Positions 20,904 to 45,060 are shown, counted from the stretch's first letter. The stretch is DNA of 64,000 bases from Lamellibrachia satsuma (GCA_033239005.1 BSQZ01000103.1:1206001-1270000); one strand, 5' to 3'. The notes: a model not told the origin generated them from the letters alone. Translations and numbers: made by a program.

Positions 20904-21213
20904 ATGACGGAAGACCTAAATGGTTACTTCAGTTCAGTGTTTACCAAAGAAGATATTAGTTCATTACCAGTTGCTGATGCTAAATTTCAGGGGGCTAAAT
21001 CTGACTATTTAGGTCCGTTAGTTGTAACTCCAGAATTGGTAGCTAAGAAAATAAAGGCAATGAAGGATAACAAATCACCGGGAGTGGATGGGATTCCTCC
21101 AAAATTACTAATGGAAACAGTAGAACAAATCAGTATACCACTTGCAAGAGTATTTAACTTGTCATTAAAAGAGGGAGTTGTTCCGTTTGAATGGAAAGAA
21201 GCAAACATCATAC
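20904..21213 (+). pseudogene. LINE ORF2, reverse transcriptase N-part
   Basis: Reads EDLNGYFSSVFTKEDISSLP, KAMKDNKSPGVDGIPPKLL and EGVVPFEWKEANII. The text is cut mid-codon by the insertion at 21214 and resumes at 22230. Confidence 0.85.
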
Positions 21214-22229
21214 TGTAAGATATATGCCTCCCTCTTCTTGTCTTCTTCGGGGCCGCACGCAATGGTCCAGGAGGCATTTCTCACAACGAAGGATATTTTG
21301 ATTGTCCGTCGTTTTTGCGCTCCCCAGGTTGAGATTTATAACTGAATTTGTATTCACTCGACCAATGAGTACATAGAGTACTACAGAAGTGTAGTCAACG
21401 CATTGTTCTCCAGTTTCGAAACGATTGTACATCAGACGGCTACGTACATAGTAGCAATATAATCTCTCACGATGACAAATAAAAATAACATTGAAGACAT
21501 CTATCACTGTAAACCGTAAAGAAAAGTAGTGAATGTAAACATCACTCAAACTGTATACAGATTCTTAAAATCTAGAAGATTTGACAATAAAATTCTGGCC
21601 GGAAATTTTGAATTCTAATGCTAAAGCAGGTATGGCCCGCCAGGACCACCCTTACTGAAAATTTTGATGCCTAAAATTCAGCATGACTACACACCTAAGT
21701 GTGAATTTAAAATAGTCTTGCCGCCCCCTTATAAACGCTCCTCCGGGGTATTTATACTCCCAGTTTTCCAAAATCAGACGCCGTCACTAGAGGCGCTGTG
21801 ATAGCTTAAATACCAAATACGCTTTACTATTGGTCAACTTGTTAAATCCACCCACCCTCTCAACCACTGGACAAATGACGTCTGCCAATCTTCCTTTCCC
21901 AATTTTGCAAGTTAAACTTTTGAACTCTTGGAGCTGCGCCAATTCCAGGGTTCCCAGGGCTCCTTCTCGGTTCCCCAATTACGATGACCCTCGGGTCAGA
22001 GCAACAAATGTCAGGATTAAAGGGAACGCTGAAGTGTCTAAACAGTACCATCAATCTTTGACACCATATGGATTGTGTCCATATCCACTTGGGTGGTTTA
22101 ATTATAAACCTTTAGAAACCTGTTTTTCTGTTGTTAATCTAGGCTTAACACATCGAATAAACTTCCAAATGACTTACTAAACATTAGCGCATAAAAACTA
22201 ATTAAAATCAAACAGGCCTATACTTTACA
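21214..22229. mobile_element. TIR element inserted in the LINE RT (MITE-like, 1016 bp)
   Basis: Imperfect terminal inverted repeats TGTAAGATATATGCC and TGTAAAGTATAGGCC (from the right end), flanked by ATAC on both sides (21210-21213 and 22230-22233). Removing element plus one ATAC restores a continuous RT reading frame across the join. Internal short frames show no transposase. Confidence 0.8.
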
Positions 22230-22232
22230 ATA

Positions 22233-23270
22233 CCATTATTTAAAAAGGGTTCGAGAAATAAGTCAGAGAATTACAGACCAGTGAGTTTAACGTCAGTGAT
22301 TTGTAAATTATTAGAAAGGTTAATTAAAGACCATATGGTGGACTTCCTCTTAAAGCATAAATTATTAAATTCATCTCAACATGGATTCCTTAAAGCGAGG
22401 TCATGCTTAACAAATATGTTATGTTTTTTGGAAGAAATCACTAAGTGGATAGACGTGGGAACGCCAGTAGACATTATCAACTTAGATTTTCAGAAAGCTT
22501 TTGACAAAGTGCCACATCAAAGATTACTACTTAAATTAAAAGCCCATGGTATTGGGGATAGCATAACTGACTGGATAGAACAATGGCTGACTGACAGAAG
22601 ACAACGAGTTGTAGTGGATGGAGAAGTTTCAAATTGGAAATCGGTTTCGAGTGGGGTACCTCAAGGATCAGTATTAGAACCTATATTATTCTTAATATAT
22701 ATCAATGACTTGGACGACAGTATAACAAGTAACGTACTGAAATTTGCAGATGACACAAAACTGTTTAGAAAGGTTAATACTGATGGTGATAAACAACATT
22801 TACAAAACGATCTAGACATATTAGTGAAATGGTCTGAGAAATGGCAGATGTTGTTAAATTTTGGGAAATGTAAATGCCAACATACAGGACATGGGAACTT
22901 GGATGTAAACTATAAAATGGGAGATACTGTTCTTGGTACTACTGTAAAAGAAAAGGACTTAGGAGTTACAATAAGCGCTGATATGAAAGTTTCAGAGCAA
23001 TGTGGTATTGCAGCTTCAAAGGGTAATCAAATGCTTGGCTTGATTAGAAGAAACATAACATACAAGGGAAAAAGTTAATTATACCTCTTTATAAAGCAAC
23101 AGCTAGACCTCATTTAGAATACTGTATTCAAGCATGGAGACCATATCGTAAGAAGGATATAGATACGCTTGAATGCATATATAGGAGAGCAACTAAAATG
23201 ATTCCAGAACTTAGAAACCTTAGTTATGAAGAACGCCTGAAAGAATGTGGTTAAACAACTCTAGAGACAA
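22233..23270 (+). pseudogene. LINE ORF2, reverse transcriptase palm and thumb
   Basis: Reads PLFKKGSRNKSENYRPVSLT, DFQKAFDKVPHQRLL, SGVPQGSVLEPILFLIYIND and KFADDTKLF (catalytic Asp pair). The family-typical GPILF glycine is Glu here. The frame ends at 23076 and homologous text continues in another frame (ARPHLEYCIQAWRPY). Confidence 0.85.
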
Positions 23271-24145
23271 GGAGGTTAACAGGAGATCAGTTTGAAGTTT
23301 TTAAGATATTGAATGGGTATGAAAATATTGATAGAAATATGTTTCTCTCACTCAAGAAGGATAGCAGAACTAGAGGACATGAGGCAAAATTAGTAAAGGA
23401 TTAATGTAGATTGGACTCGTTCTCACAGAGGACAATAAATGAATGGAACAAATTGTCTACAGATTGTGTAACTGCTAGCAGCGTGAATATGTTTAAAAAC
23501 AAGGTTGACACATATCTCAGGAGGGCGGGTTATAAGTAGATGAATATTGTTGGACTCTCGATAAGCCAATGGCTTCCTTGTCCACTTGCCATCTGGGCCT
23601 TTGGCTTGGATGGCAAATCTTGTTAAATCTTGTTAAATCTATGCTACTATTTGGCAGACTTTGTTCACTGACCTATATATAAGACAGTGGTTGCGTCTAT
23701 TTCCCGGGAATGCATGTATGCAAATATGATCGCAACTGGCCTGCGATTGGATCCCCTATCGCGAATAGGCCCGTTTTTGAAATGTCGTTGACGAAGGAGC
23801 GCCACCAGTAGCAGCGGTTTCGCAAAAAAATTTAATGAAAATATATCCCCAAGTAAATAAATGTAACGAAGAAAAACGTCGCGATAAAACTACTTCGTCA
23901 CAAGTAAAATTAGTCAAAATTATACTGTTACTTCGTTATATGACACCACTTATGTGTATCAGGTTGACATTTTGTAAGCGTGTTCGGAGGCTCACGGGAC
24001 TGGTTCGTACATTAAAAACAGTCGAAATTTCCCCGGGGATGCGAATAAAAATTTCAAAAGCCTATATGAATACACCAATTTTAAATACCTTATGCAGTTT
24101 GTAATCAATACAGTTATACGGTAGCCCCTATGGCTGGTGTCACGA

Positions 24146-24290
24146 CAGGTTCGTACCGTATGAGGAGGGTTATTCGTAGTTATGTACAATTGCTTGAAAC
24201 TATATGTGTGTTATATGTGATTGTACCGAGTTACGTAACCCACGTCAAACGTCCACATAAGTTCCTTCGTAAGGTACGAAGTACGTGCAT
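24146..24290. mobile_element. Candidate small inverted-repeat element
   Basis: Ends carry GTTCGTACCGTATGAGG on one side and CCTTCGTAAGGTACGAAG on the other, partly inverse to each other. Related stretches with ACGTCAAA(C/T)GTCCACAT and GTTATGTACAATTG occur at 46668-46850 and 53560-53712. The last is the duplicated copy in the other arm. Confidence 0.4.
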
Positions 24291-24443
24291 GTCTTAATGA
24301 TATGCGATAATTTGTAACGCGTCCATGATTTTTCAAAAACAAATAACATATTATATATATTTTTTTTAATGGTGGTTAATTAAATGTGCTGCTTCGTGTA
24401 ACCGTTTAACGTGTCAAATTACTGTGTGTTAACGGCTACCTAG

Positions 24444-24553
24444 CAATGGAGAGATCCTTTTCTGTAATGGCGGCCGTCCGATTACAGCGGCCTCCAACGG
24501 ATAACAGTCAGCACTAATACTGTTTGGATGCCGGAAGTCGTCGTTTTGAACTC
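24444..24553 (+). pseudogene. Gene B exon 4 with premature stop
   Basis: Acceptor CTAG, donor GTACGT, 110 bp. Frame: QWRDPFL, stop (TAA 24465-24467), WRPSDYSGLQRITVSTNTVW, MPEVVVLNS. The inverted copy at 53257-53366 and gene C both have CAA at the stop position. Confidence 0.85.
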
Positions 24554-24769
24554 GTACGTGCGTCATTTACAAACTTTACTAGAATGCTAGACTAGTAGTT
24601 GTCGTCGGTGGCGTATTTTTTTATAGAGGGTTCCGGATCATCCCACTGATTCAGAGATATACTAATAAAAGGATCCATCTTTGGATAAATACCACACAAC
24701 CATCCTCCCTTTGTTCTAGACTCGCCACAAGTTGCAATGACAACGAAAATATTATATTGAATGATTTAA

Positions 24770-25225
24770 CAAGATTGCAATCCCAAACAACAAGTTCCAG
24801 ATGGCAAGTGAACAAGGAAGCCATTGGCTTATCGAGAGTCCAAAAAAATTATCATCTACATGTTAGCATTAGCACATTCATTTGGCAGTTTATTCCATTA
24901 ATGTATCCCCCTCTGTGAGAAAGAGTACTTTCTCATGTCCAACCTACACTGCTCCTTAACTAATGCTGCTTTGTGTCATCTGGTTCTACTGCCTTCTTTA
25001 ATTAAGTTCGAAGAACATATTCCTATCAACATCCTCATAACCGTTCACTATTTCAAGCACTTCTATTTGGTCTCCTTTTAGTCTCCTGGTCTCTAGTGTT
25101 GTCAAACCACATTGCAATAAGCGACTTTCTTAACTAAGGTCTTTCAATTCTTGAATCGTTTTAGTTGCTCTTCGTTGTATTCTTTCTAGCTTGTCTATTC
25201 CAACATCGACCATATGCACCGTATC
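24770..25225 (-). mobile_element. CR1-like LINE 3' fragment, minus strand
   Basis: The complement carries the LINE tail: the codons for ISQW.PCPLA near 24810-24840, the RTINEW-like stretch near 24890, and ERIQRRATK.IQELRDLS near 25140-25200. 5' truncated, in gene B intron 4. Confidence 0.75.
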
Positions 25226-25448
25226 AGCTGAGGGAGATAAGGTGGCTTTTAAGGCATCACTGTTTATGGGCAGTTTGCCGTCTGAGTACAATTCCATATA
25301 GCTTAGTAAAATGCACATATTCTGCCGCCTTTCTTTATGAGATATGATGACAATAATAATAATAATATATAAAATACTTATATTGCGTTAAATCCTCAGG
25401 AGACCCATTCAGTTCTTACAGTTCTGGTCTCGATATATCGTCTACTCA

Positions 25449-25679
25449 ATGGCAGTGTTTTTAATCATGATAGCTCTGTTCTCACGTCATGCTCTGGCTG
25501 TGCTGGATGAGCTCCTCAACTGTAGTAGTCAAGCAATCAAGCCTACCAAGCCACGTTTCTACGCATATGCCAGCAACGGTTGGCTCATGTACTTCAGTTC
25601 AGGTGTTGGAATATGTGTATCGTGTCTACACAGGCAGCCTATATTAATGGCGATATTCCACACATGGGAATTATTTTGA
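25449..25679 (+). other. Signal-peptide-like open stretch in gene B intron 4
   Basis: Starts MAVFLIMIALFSRHALA, which has the look of a secretion signal, then VLDELLN. The same start (MAVFSFMIALFSLHARAVLD) lies in the matching intron of D at 52030-52100 minus, where the frame ends soon after. It is not in gene C. Possibly a relic of another gene carried in the duplication, or chance. Confidence 0.25.
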
Positions 25680-26383
25680 AGTAGAACGGAAGCTTTCAAT
25701 AAAGACTGCGTGGTGTCTTCTTTGAGACTTATAACTTTTTCAAATTAACCAACAATTGCTATCTACATGCCTTGATGAGATTAGCATTTGTTGTCAGCGC
25801 TGGTTATCAATGTAATATATTCAAGATTATTTTGTTTTAGCTAACTGCATATATTACACAAAGCATATACAGGAGTGGATTAGGGCTGTCAGAATCTAAA
25901 TGGGTACGGACGTATTAACTATTACTGTTGGACCAACAATAAAATATGTGATACAGACTATTTTTCTTGACGGAAGCCTTTAATTCATGACACTACGCCA
26001 AAAAGTGAAATTTTATTCAAAATCACACGTTTAGCTTTAGTTCACGAAAAAGTGAAACATGGCGCATAACTTACACCAATTTATAAAATGCACATTCCTT
26101 TTCCTGACACATATGACCATCAAATAAGATGGGAGACCATGAGATTTGAAACACTGACGTTCTCCCCTCCACTACTAATAAATATACTGAGATGTAAATG
26201 TCTATTGCACGTACTCCACTTGCACAATTGCACGTTTATAAATGTGTATTCAAATAGAACCAGGGATCACTATAAAAACAAATTAATGTTCACGACTTGC
26301 AAGTAGAAACAGTTGAAAAACAAATAACACGGAATGAAACGCATACACGCCTTCCGAAAGCCTGTGCGTTCGGATTTGTGTAG

Positions 26384-26662
26384 GGTCGGTGAAGGCGCGG
26401 ACCTTGGACTGGCAGATAACAAATACCGCGTCCAGGTCCACGCGAACGGCCTCGTTGTGTGGATGCCCGGCTTCAAGTTCCGCACGACCTGCAAGGTGGA
26501 CTTAACGAACTTCCCGTTCGACACGCAGACATGTTACATCAACATCACCAGCTGGCTGTACCCGACACACTTGGTTCACTTAAATGTGGGTGGTGACACG
26601 GTCAAGATGGACTACTTGAAGTCCAACGGAGCGTGGGACGTGGAGAAAGCCACCGCCTCCAG
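26384..26662 (+). pseudogene. Gene B exon 5 (Cys-loop)
   Basis: 279 bp between GTGTAG and GTCAGA, still open. It reads VGEGADLGLADNKYRVQVHA, TTCKVDLTNFPFDTQTCYIN, ITSWLY. Both Cys-loop cysteines and an NIT glycosylation site are kept. Confidence 0.8.
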
Positions 26663-27042
26663 GTCAGAGTTCGGTTCAATTACAGTACTGTCAATTACAA
26701 AGTGTCATACAATCTCAATTATGGCGCTTCAAACAATAAATGACAATACTTCACGAAGGATGATTGTAATGGTTCATAGGTTGAGTACAATTACATTGTT
26801 TGATGAAAGAAGATTACTTGAACCATTACTGTTTAGACGGGGTTTTTTTAAACTAAAACTATTGATGTATTCTTTCTGCCAGGGTTGAGCTTAGTTATGA
26901 TGGCCGATTACAATGGTCAATGATATTACACAGACTTGTAAAAACTCAACTGCAGTGACAAGTTTGTAAAACATTACAATTATGCTGTAATTATGATTGA
27001 TTATAAATTACACAATTACAAATGGAATCAGCCATGCTCCAG

Positions 27043-27499
27043 GTTCACTATCGAAACCGACATGGGGTCCATGTCTGTCATCTCCTGCGCCGTCGAACTT
27101 CGACGCAAGCCGAAGTACTACGTAACGCATCTGATCATGCCGGCCGTAACGATGTCCTCCGTGTCGATATTCGTGTTCGCTCTGCCGGTGGAGTCGGGCG
27201 AGAAGATCTCGCTTGGAATCAGTGTGCGCATCTCCTACACCCATCGGATCACAGGAGCAGATTATCGAGACACGACCGGTCAACGACGCCAGAACGAAAC
27301 GACCATTCTGGTCGGCCGAACGATCGGGTGACATCAAGACGGGGGTTACCCCACGATCCGGATGCAGAACAAAAGTGCGGAGTTCTTGACCACTCGGTTC
27401 AGTGGCGATTAGCGGCCTCCATATCGCTTCTTTCTTGTCTATTTGGTCGCACTTATTTGCGTGACCACGTGGACGGGTGTCAGTATTAGAAGACGTTGA
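27043..27499 (+). pseudogene. Gene B exon 6 fused by deletion to exon 8 remnant
   Basis: FTIETDMGSMSVISCAVELR through TM1 and ESGEKISLGISVRISY, then from about 27240 sequence matching gene C exon 8 (RHDRSTTPERN, VTSRRG, DHSVQWRLAAS) in a shifted frame. Exon 7 is gone. Gene C has 1.6 kb of introns and exon 7 between these points. Confidence 0.85.
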
Positions 27500-27540
27500 C
27501 GTTATGACACCAAAAAGAAGTCAAATGTCAAGCTGTCACG

Positions 27541-27657
27541 GAATAGACACACACATACGCACCCGCACGCACGCACGCACGCACACACGCGCACACACAT
27601 ACACACAAACAAACACACACACACACACACACATACACACAAACAAACACACACACC

Positions 27658-27702
<45 letters not shown>

Positions 27703-27837
27703 AAAAACAAGCAAACAAATACACACAAACACACAAACAAACACACACACCCACACACACGCACACACACACACGCACACACACACATACACAAAAACAA
27801 GCAAACAAACACACACAAACGCACACACACAAACACA

Positions 27838-27838
<1 letters not shown>
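27541..27838. repeat. (CA)n-rich compound microsatellite
   Basis: CA runs with GCA, CAAA and ATAC interruptions directly after the gene B remnant. Confidence 0.95.

Positions 27839-27932
<94 letters not shown>
27839..27932. repeat. (TA)n microsatellite at the B/C unit boundary
   Basis: About 46 TA units. Sequence to the right (from about 27945) matches the upstream flank of B near 15.97 kb, so the repeat marks the junction of two duplicated units. Confidence 0.95.
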
Positions 27933-27934
<2 letters not shown>

Positions 27935-27944
27935 TGTCACTGTT

Positions 27945-28620
27945 ATCGATCAAGTCGTGGTCGTGATGCGATCAGCTTGCAGTCCCTGGTATTGCAGCAC
28001 ACCAAGACACCAAGCGGCCAGAGAGGCTTTGAACTTGTAAAATTTCATCTGGTACTAACTTTAAAGTTACACAATCTGATCGTACTTACCGTGAAGTCAT
28101 ATTATTATAAACTATATCTATGCTGTCATATTGACCGTTCAACTGTGTTTTGTGAACCGCTTTACTCTATCCGGACTGACACATTTTTATGATATAAACG
28201 ACTTTGTGCCTTTAACGTTGAAATGCTCCGCCGTTGTGTTTTGTACGTGTAGACATTGAACAAGTGTTGTACGTGTAAAGATTGAACAATTATTGTACGT
28301 GTAGACATTGAGCAAGTGTTGTACGATTCGACATTGAACAAGTGTTGTACGTGTAGACATTGAACAAGTTTTGTACTTCTATATATTGAACAAGTGTTGT
28401 ACGATTCGACATTGAACAAGTGTTGTACGAGTAGACATTGAACAAATGTTGTACGTGTAGACATTGAACAAGTGTTGTACTTGTAGACATTGAACAAGTG
28501 TTGTACGTGTAGACATTCAACAAGTGTTGTATGTAACTCTAATATAGTATCGGACTTTCGGGCAAACCAAAATGGACCTAAGCCCGTTTAAGCAAGAGAC
28601 AGTCGGCAATTCGCATCAGT
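27945..28620 (+). repeat. Duplicated upstream flank of gene C
   Basis: Shares GATCAGCTTGCAGTC, ACCGTGAA(A/G)TCATATTA and further blocks with 15.97-16.8 kb (gene B) and the complement of 55.6-56.2 kb (gene D). Interrupted by a 26-bp minisatellite. Confidence 0.7.
28232..28530. repeat. 26-bp minisatellite upstream of gene C
   Basis: About 11 copies of a unit close to GTAGACATTGAACAAGTGTT plus GTACGT. Reading frames across it are repeat artefacts. Confidence 0.9.
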
Positions 28621-28699
28621 TTGCTCGGTCAATGAGCACCGAGACAATAACTATGAGGCGACAAAAGGGTGACGAAACTGCGAGACCGCAACCGCTGGT

Positions 28700-28875
28700 C
28701 GAGTCCACGCGAAACATCGAGTCTGCGTGAGAGCATGTAGAAATTGTGTGATAGCCTGTTGAAACAGCGCGATTACAGGTCGAGTCTGCGGGAGCGATCG
28801 AGTCTGGGAGAGCGATCGAGTCTGTGAGAGCAATCGTGTATGTGAGAGCGATCGAGTTTGCAAGAACAATCCACG
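28700..28875. repeat. Degenerate 21-22 bp minisatellite
   Basis: Copies of GAGCGATCGAGTCTGTGAGA with substitutions; about seven units. Confidence 0.7.
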
Positions 28876-29114
28876 CTTGTTATCACTGGAAGCAGAGTTA
28901 TAGGACGTGCGGCGAAGTAATGTTGCAAAAAGCATAATATAATATATTACTCAGATAAAACTGGCTGAAAGTTACCATAATAGAGAGATTTATATTTCAT
29001 ATATTTTCATGAATCACTCAAAAAGTCACTCTCGCATAGAATAATAAATAAATGGAAAACATTATCTACTTACGGATCCCTTGGGCGCCACGTGTCGCAT
29101 AGCGAATGTACAAA

Positions 29115-29545
29115 AGTCCGCTATTCCGCCCTGTCAGCCGCCCTCTGTGCCGCCTCTGCCCATGATTTCCACCCAAACGCATCACGTTCTTTTTCCACCA
29201 TTCGCCGCCACGTCTTTTTTGGTCGATCTCTTTCCCACATGTCAATACAACTCCTGCTTATTTCTACCTCTTCATACAGTTTTTCATTTGTAGTTGTTCT
29301 TGGCCATGATATACGTAGAATTCGACGCAAACATCTATTGTGAAATGTATTGAGCCTTTGTCCATCATTTTGGTTTACCTTCCAGCATTCTGCTCCGTAT
29401 AGTAGAACCGACATCACATTGCTCTTGTAGATTCTGAGTTTCGTTTTCCTTCTGTATTGGTCTGATGCCCACACCTTCCTCAGTTTATAATAGGCTGCTC
29501 TCGCTTTCTTTAGGCTGCTCTTGCTCTCGCGTGCACTTATATCTG
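29115..29545 (-). mobile_element. RTE-like LINE fragment, C-terminal part
   Basis: The minus strand reads KKARAAYYKLRKVWASDQY, TKLRIYKSNVMSVLLYGAEC, NRCLRRILRISWPRTTTNE and FGWKSWAEAAQRAADRAE, the well-known C-terminal block of RTE-type LINEs. 5' truncated. Confidence 0.8.
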
Positions 29546-29654
29546 CTGTTGAACCTGCTGTTAGCAGTGTGAATATGTTTAAAAACAAAATTGACAATGT
29601 TATTAAATTTGTTAACTGTAAGACGACAATGTCACGATAGAAGGCCTGCAGAAC

Positions 29655-29735
29655 AGCGAATTTAGTGCAACGTTCCGAGTAGAGCGTTCCTTTTGCGTGT
29701 GGAACGTCCCGGGTTCAAACCGCGGTATGACCGAT
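29655..29735 (+). other. tRNA-like segment, possible SINE head
   Basis: AGTAGAGCG and CCCGGGTTCAAACCGCGG are spaced like A and B boxes. No full cloverleaf could be drawn with confidence, so it is not called a tRNA gene. Confidence 0.35.
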
Positions 29736-30645
29736 TTACATGTTCCTCATTTAATGTTCTAATTAGTTATCAATTATATTTAGTGCAATATTCGCTTTTG
29801 CTTAAGTTCATTGATTGGCAATGTTTGGTACTAAATATTTCTAAGTGTGGTTTAGTAGCTACTAAACTAGTTACAACCGTAGGATGTGTCTTGTTACACA
29901 TTTCTCTACGTTTTGACCGTTTTTTGCATTTCCTCACGAAAATAAGCTGGTGGAGGTTTTTAAGTGGAGGATAACTGCAGCGATGCACCCGGCGTGTGGA
30001 AGCTGAAGGATTATTAGTATGAATCAGTTATTTCATTTACTACACGTTCGTTTAAATATGGCGTCTAACCGTGACCAAATTGGTGAGATTTTGCAAGCGG
30101 TTAGCCGTATGGTTAGGAGTTCGTGAACGCCAGTATGTGCGACGTCGACGGAGGCCCCGCGTCAGCAAGACACGCTAGACGCCCGACAGGTAAGCTCTTT
30201 TGTAGGTCAGTGTCATTGGCACTGACAGTGGCATTGACTAGACTGAGCTATGAAATTATGTCATTCATAATGATTAATTACTGTTTAATTATGTCAATCT
30301 GTCAGAACTAGTAAGAGACCCAGCTAGCCTCTGCCTGTGTGATTCCACGATATGTTACACATGCAGCTGTGGCTTTGAGATACTCTGTATATACATTGAC
30401 AGTTGGTCTATGATTATGTCGACTCTGGAAGTACATTCCAATATAATGAAAACATGTGAAATCATCCAGTAAATGGCAATGAATCATGCTGCATAAGTAA
30501 AGTGCACAGACAATATTTAACCTGACACATTTGTCTGGCACATCGACTAATAAATATGAACCAATTTAGTTACTGCATTCATTAATAAGTGAACAGTGTC
30601 CGGCATGGGGCTGACGAGGGTCAACTGTCATTGTTTATCATATCG

Positions 30646-30743
30646 TGCACTTCTCCATCGATTAGTTGTTTGCATTGCATACGCGAGTCTACGTGAGTGT
30701 CGGGGTATATCCAGGCTAGTTGCTCGGGTCACCGGTTTGGAGG
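30646..30743 (+). promoter_or_regulatory. Conserved 5' flank/UTR of gene C
   Basis: Includes CGATTAGTTGTTTG and GGTCACCGG at the same distance from the ATG as in genes B and D. Confidence 0.45.
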
Positions 30744-43830
<13,087 letters not shown>

Positions 43831-43967
43831 CGTAATGACACCAGAAAGAAATCAAATGTCCAAGCAGGACACTTACGTTGATGTTTCGATGCCGTAAATA
43901 ATGCATGCACATCGGCGATCTCTTCCCAATGGTGGGCTTTGATACACGATGTGTCTGCCTACGCACA

Positions 43968-44160
43968 TGCATTTGTGTGTGCGTGCGTGCGTGCATGCGT
44001 GTGTGCGTGCGCGCATGCGTGTGTGCGTGCGCGCATGTCACTGTGTGTGTCCGTTTGTGCATGTGAACGTATACTTATCTTCGCGTGCCTCCGAGCACGC
44101 GCGTTGATGTGAACGTGTGTGAACGCGCATGCGTGTGCGTGTGTACTTGTGTGTGCCGTT
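43968..44160. repeat. GT/GTGC-rich repeat in gene C 3' flank
   Basis: Degenerate GTGC, GCGC and GTGTGT units. Confidence 0.85.
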
Positions 44161-44212
44161 AATGCTCGCATCTGTTATCCTCTTATTGTTGTCTTGGTGT
44201 TAATGGCATATT

Positions 44213-44218
44213 AATAAA
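44213..44218 (+). terminator. Possible poly(A) signal of gene C
   Basis: AATAAA, 383 bases after the stop and before the downstream mariner-like element. Confidence 0.45.
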
Positions 44219-44304
44219 CCTGACTAGCGTGTTGTACTAAAACACCCATCAGAAAAGGTTGCCACTTGTACGAATGAGGGGGACGTGTTCTCATGACGAT
44301 GATA

Positions 44305-45060
44305 TACAGGTTGTCCCTAAATTATGTTCCCTATTTGGAGAGTAAATAAAACAATTACTAACACACATAGAAGCAAACACCATGTTGTAGATGAACTCAA
44401 CAGGTATATATTTACACAGTTTTCTTTTCATGTTTTACTCCCCGAAAAAGGCAAACGTGGAAGAGAAGGTATCATAAAATTATGTCGAGTGGCTCGCTGA
44501 GATCAAGCAAATGTCTTACGCTTGGTCATTTAGATGCAGCGCCTGTGCCAACTGCAGTTTGTAGGCATGCATGGGTAGCCGTGTGTGGTGCAGGGTTGTT
44601 GTCGGCGTGTTGAGTTATCGTTAAATACGCCGATGCGATTGTCGTAGGCTGCGACAAATCGATTCGTGCACCTGTTTGAGACGATCATCGCCGACAGAGG
44701 GCCATCCACCTCGTTGTCGCTGTAGCATACTGCCAGTCTCCAAGTACCCTCCCACATAGTCGGTTTCGACGGTGGTTCCTTCCTGGAATGCCGTCTGTAA
44801 TTACACTGCACCACAATCACTGACTTGTTTTTGCAAGCCACACGACGCAGTGATCCTTCTCTTCCAAGGTCGCCATTTTGTTTGTCGGGGTTACTCTAGA
44901 GAAGTACCAAGAAACTATGTGAATATAAGTTCTGAGATGATGAGGTTATTCTAGAGTAACTAGATGAGCAACAAGATGGTGCAAACTGCTTGTGTCTCTA
45001 TGTGTTATTATTTGTACAGTTACTTTCCAAACAGGAAACATAATTTAGAAACACTCTGTA
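44305..45060 (-). mobile_element. Mariner-like element with transposase relic (copy 1)
   Basis: TA target duplications (44303-44304, 45061-45062) and inverted ends of about 50 bp sharing CTAAATTATGTT and TACAG. The minus strand reads NKSVIVVQCNYRRHSRKEPP and SKPTMWE, the helix-turn-helix start of a mariner-type transposase (the DUF4817-like N-terminus). The rest is frameshifted and internally deleted. Copy 2 lies at 57.7-58.5 kb. Confidence 0.8.

Larger units (their letters stand above)
18520..23650 (+). mobile_element. CR1-like non-LTR retrotransposon, near full length but dead
   Basis: Order is: ORF1 with a Cys-rich/coiled-coil start and an SGNH-esterase-type domain, ORF2 endonuclease, reverse transcriptase with FADD, and a C-terminal tail ending near repeats of TTGTTAAATC. 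Inactivating lesions are a Trp-to-TAG stop in the endonuclease at 19861, a frameshift near 20800, stops in the tail, and a 1016-bp insertion in the RT. It sits in gene B intron 3 in the gene's direction. Tail pieces of the same family recur at least seven times in the window. Confidence 0.85.
16945..27499 (+). pseudogene. Gene B: nAChR-like subunit pseudogene
   Basis: Exons found: 1 at 16945-17035, 3 at 17491-17535, 4 at 24444-24553, 5 at 26384-26662, and 6 from 27043. Exon 2 is absent; a minus-strand LINE fragment fills its place. Exon 4 has TAA at 24465-24467 where genes C and D have CAA (Gln). Exon 6 runs through TM1 into TM2, where the 8' residue is Arg, then after ISY near 27240 joins directly to the loop and TM4 part of exon 8. 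The rest of TM2, all of exon 7 (TM3) and the start of exon 8 are therefore deleted. TM4 has further small deletions and frameshifts before TGA at 27497. A CR1-like LINE sits in intron 3. No functional channel could be made. Confidence 0.85.
14385..27500 (+). repeat. Left arm of large inverted duplication (holds gene B)
   Basis: Matches the reverse complement of 49498-57405 in collinear blocks. Examples: GAAGGATTATCGGAGCATAG at 14465 against its complement near 57301, the 15.8-16.7 kb flank against 56.4-55.7 kb, and receptor exons 1, 3, 4, 5 and 6. Breaks in collinearity are LINE insertions in this arm, including about 6 kb between roughly 17.8 and 23.8 kb. Confidence 0.85.

Noticed and set aside
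28177..28497. Minus-strand frame rich in Cys-Ser-Met-Ser-Thr
   Set aside because: Direct product of the 26-bp minisatellite.
29655..29735. tRNA gene
   Set aside because: A and B box-like motifs exist, but acceptor and anticodon stems could not be paired convincingly.
44530..44841. Host gene on the minus strand
   Set aside because: The frame matches a mariner-type transposase start and lies between terminal inverted repeats.
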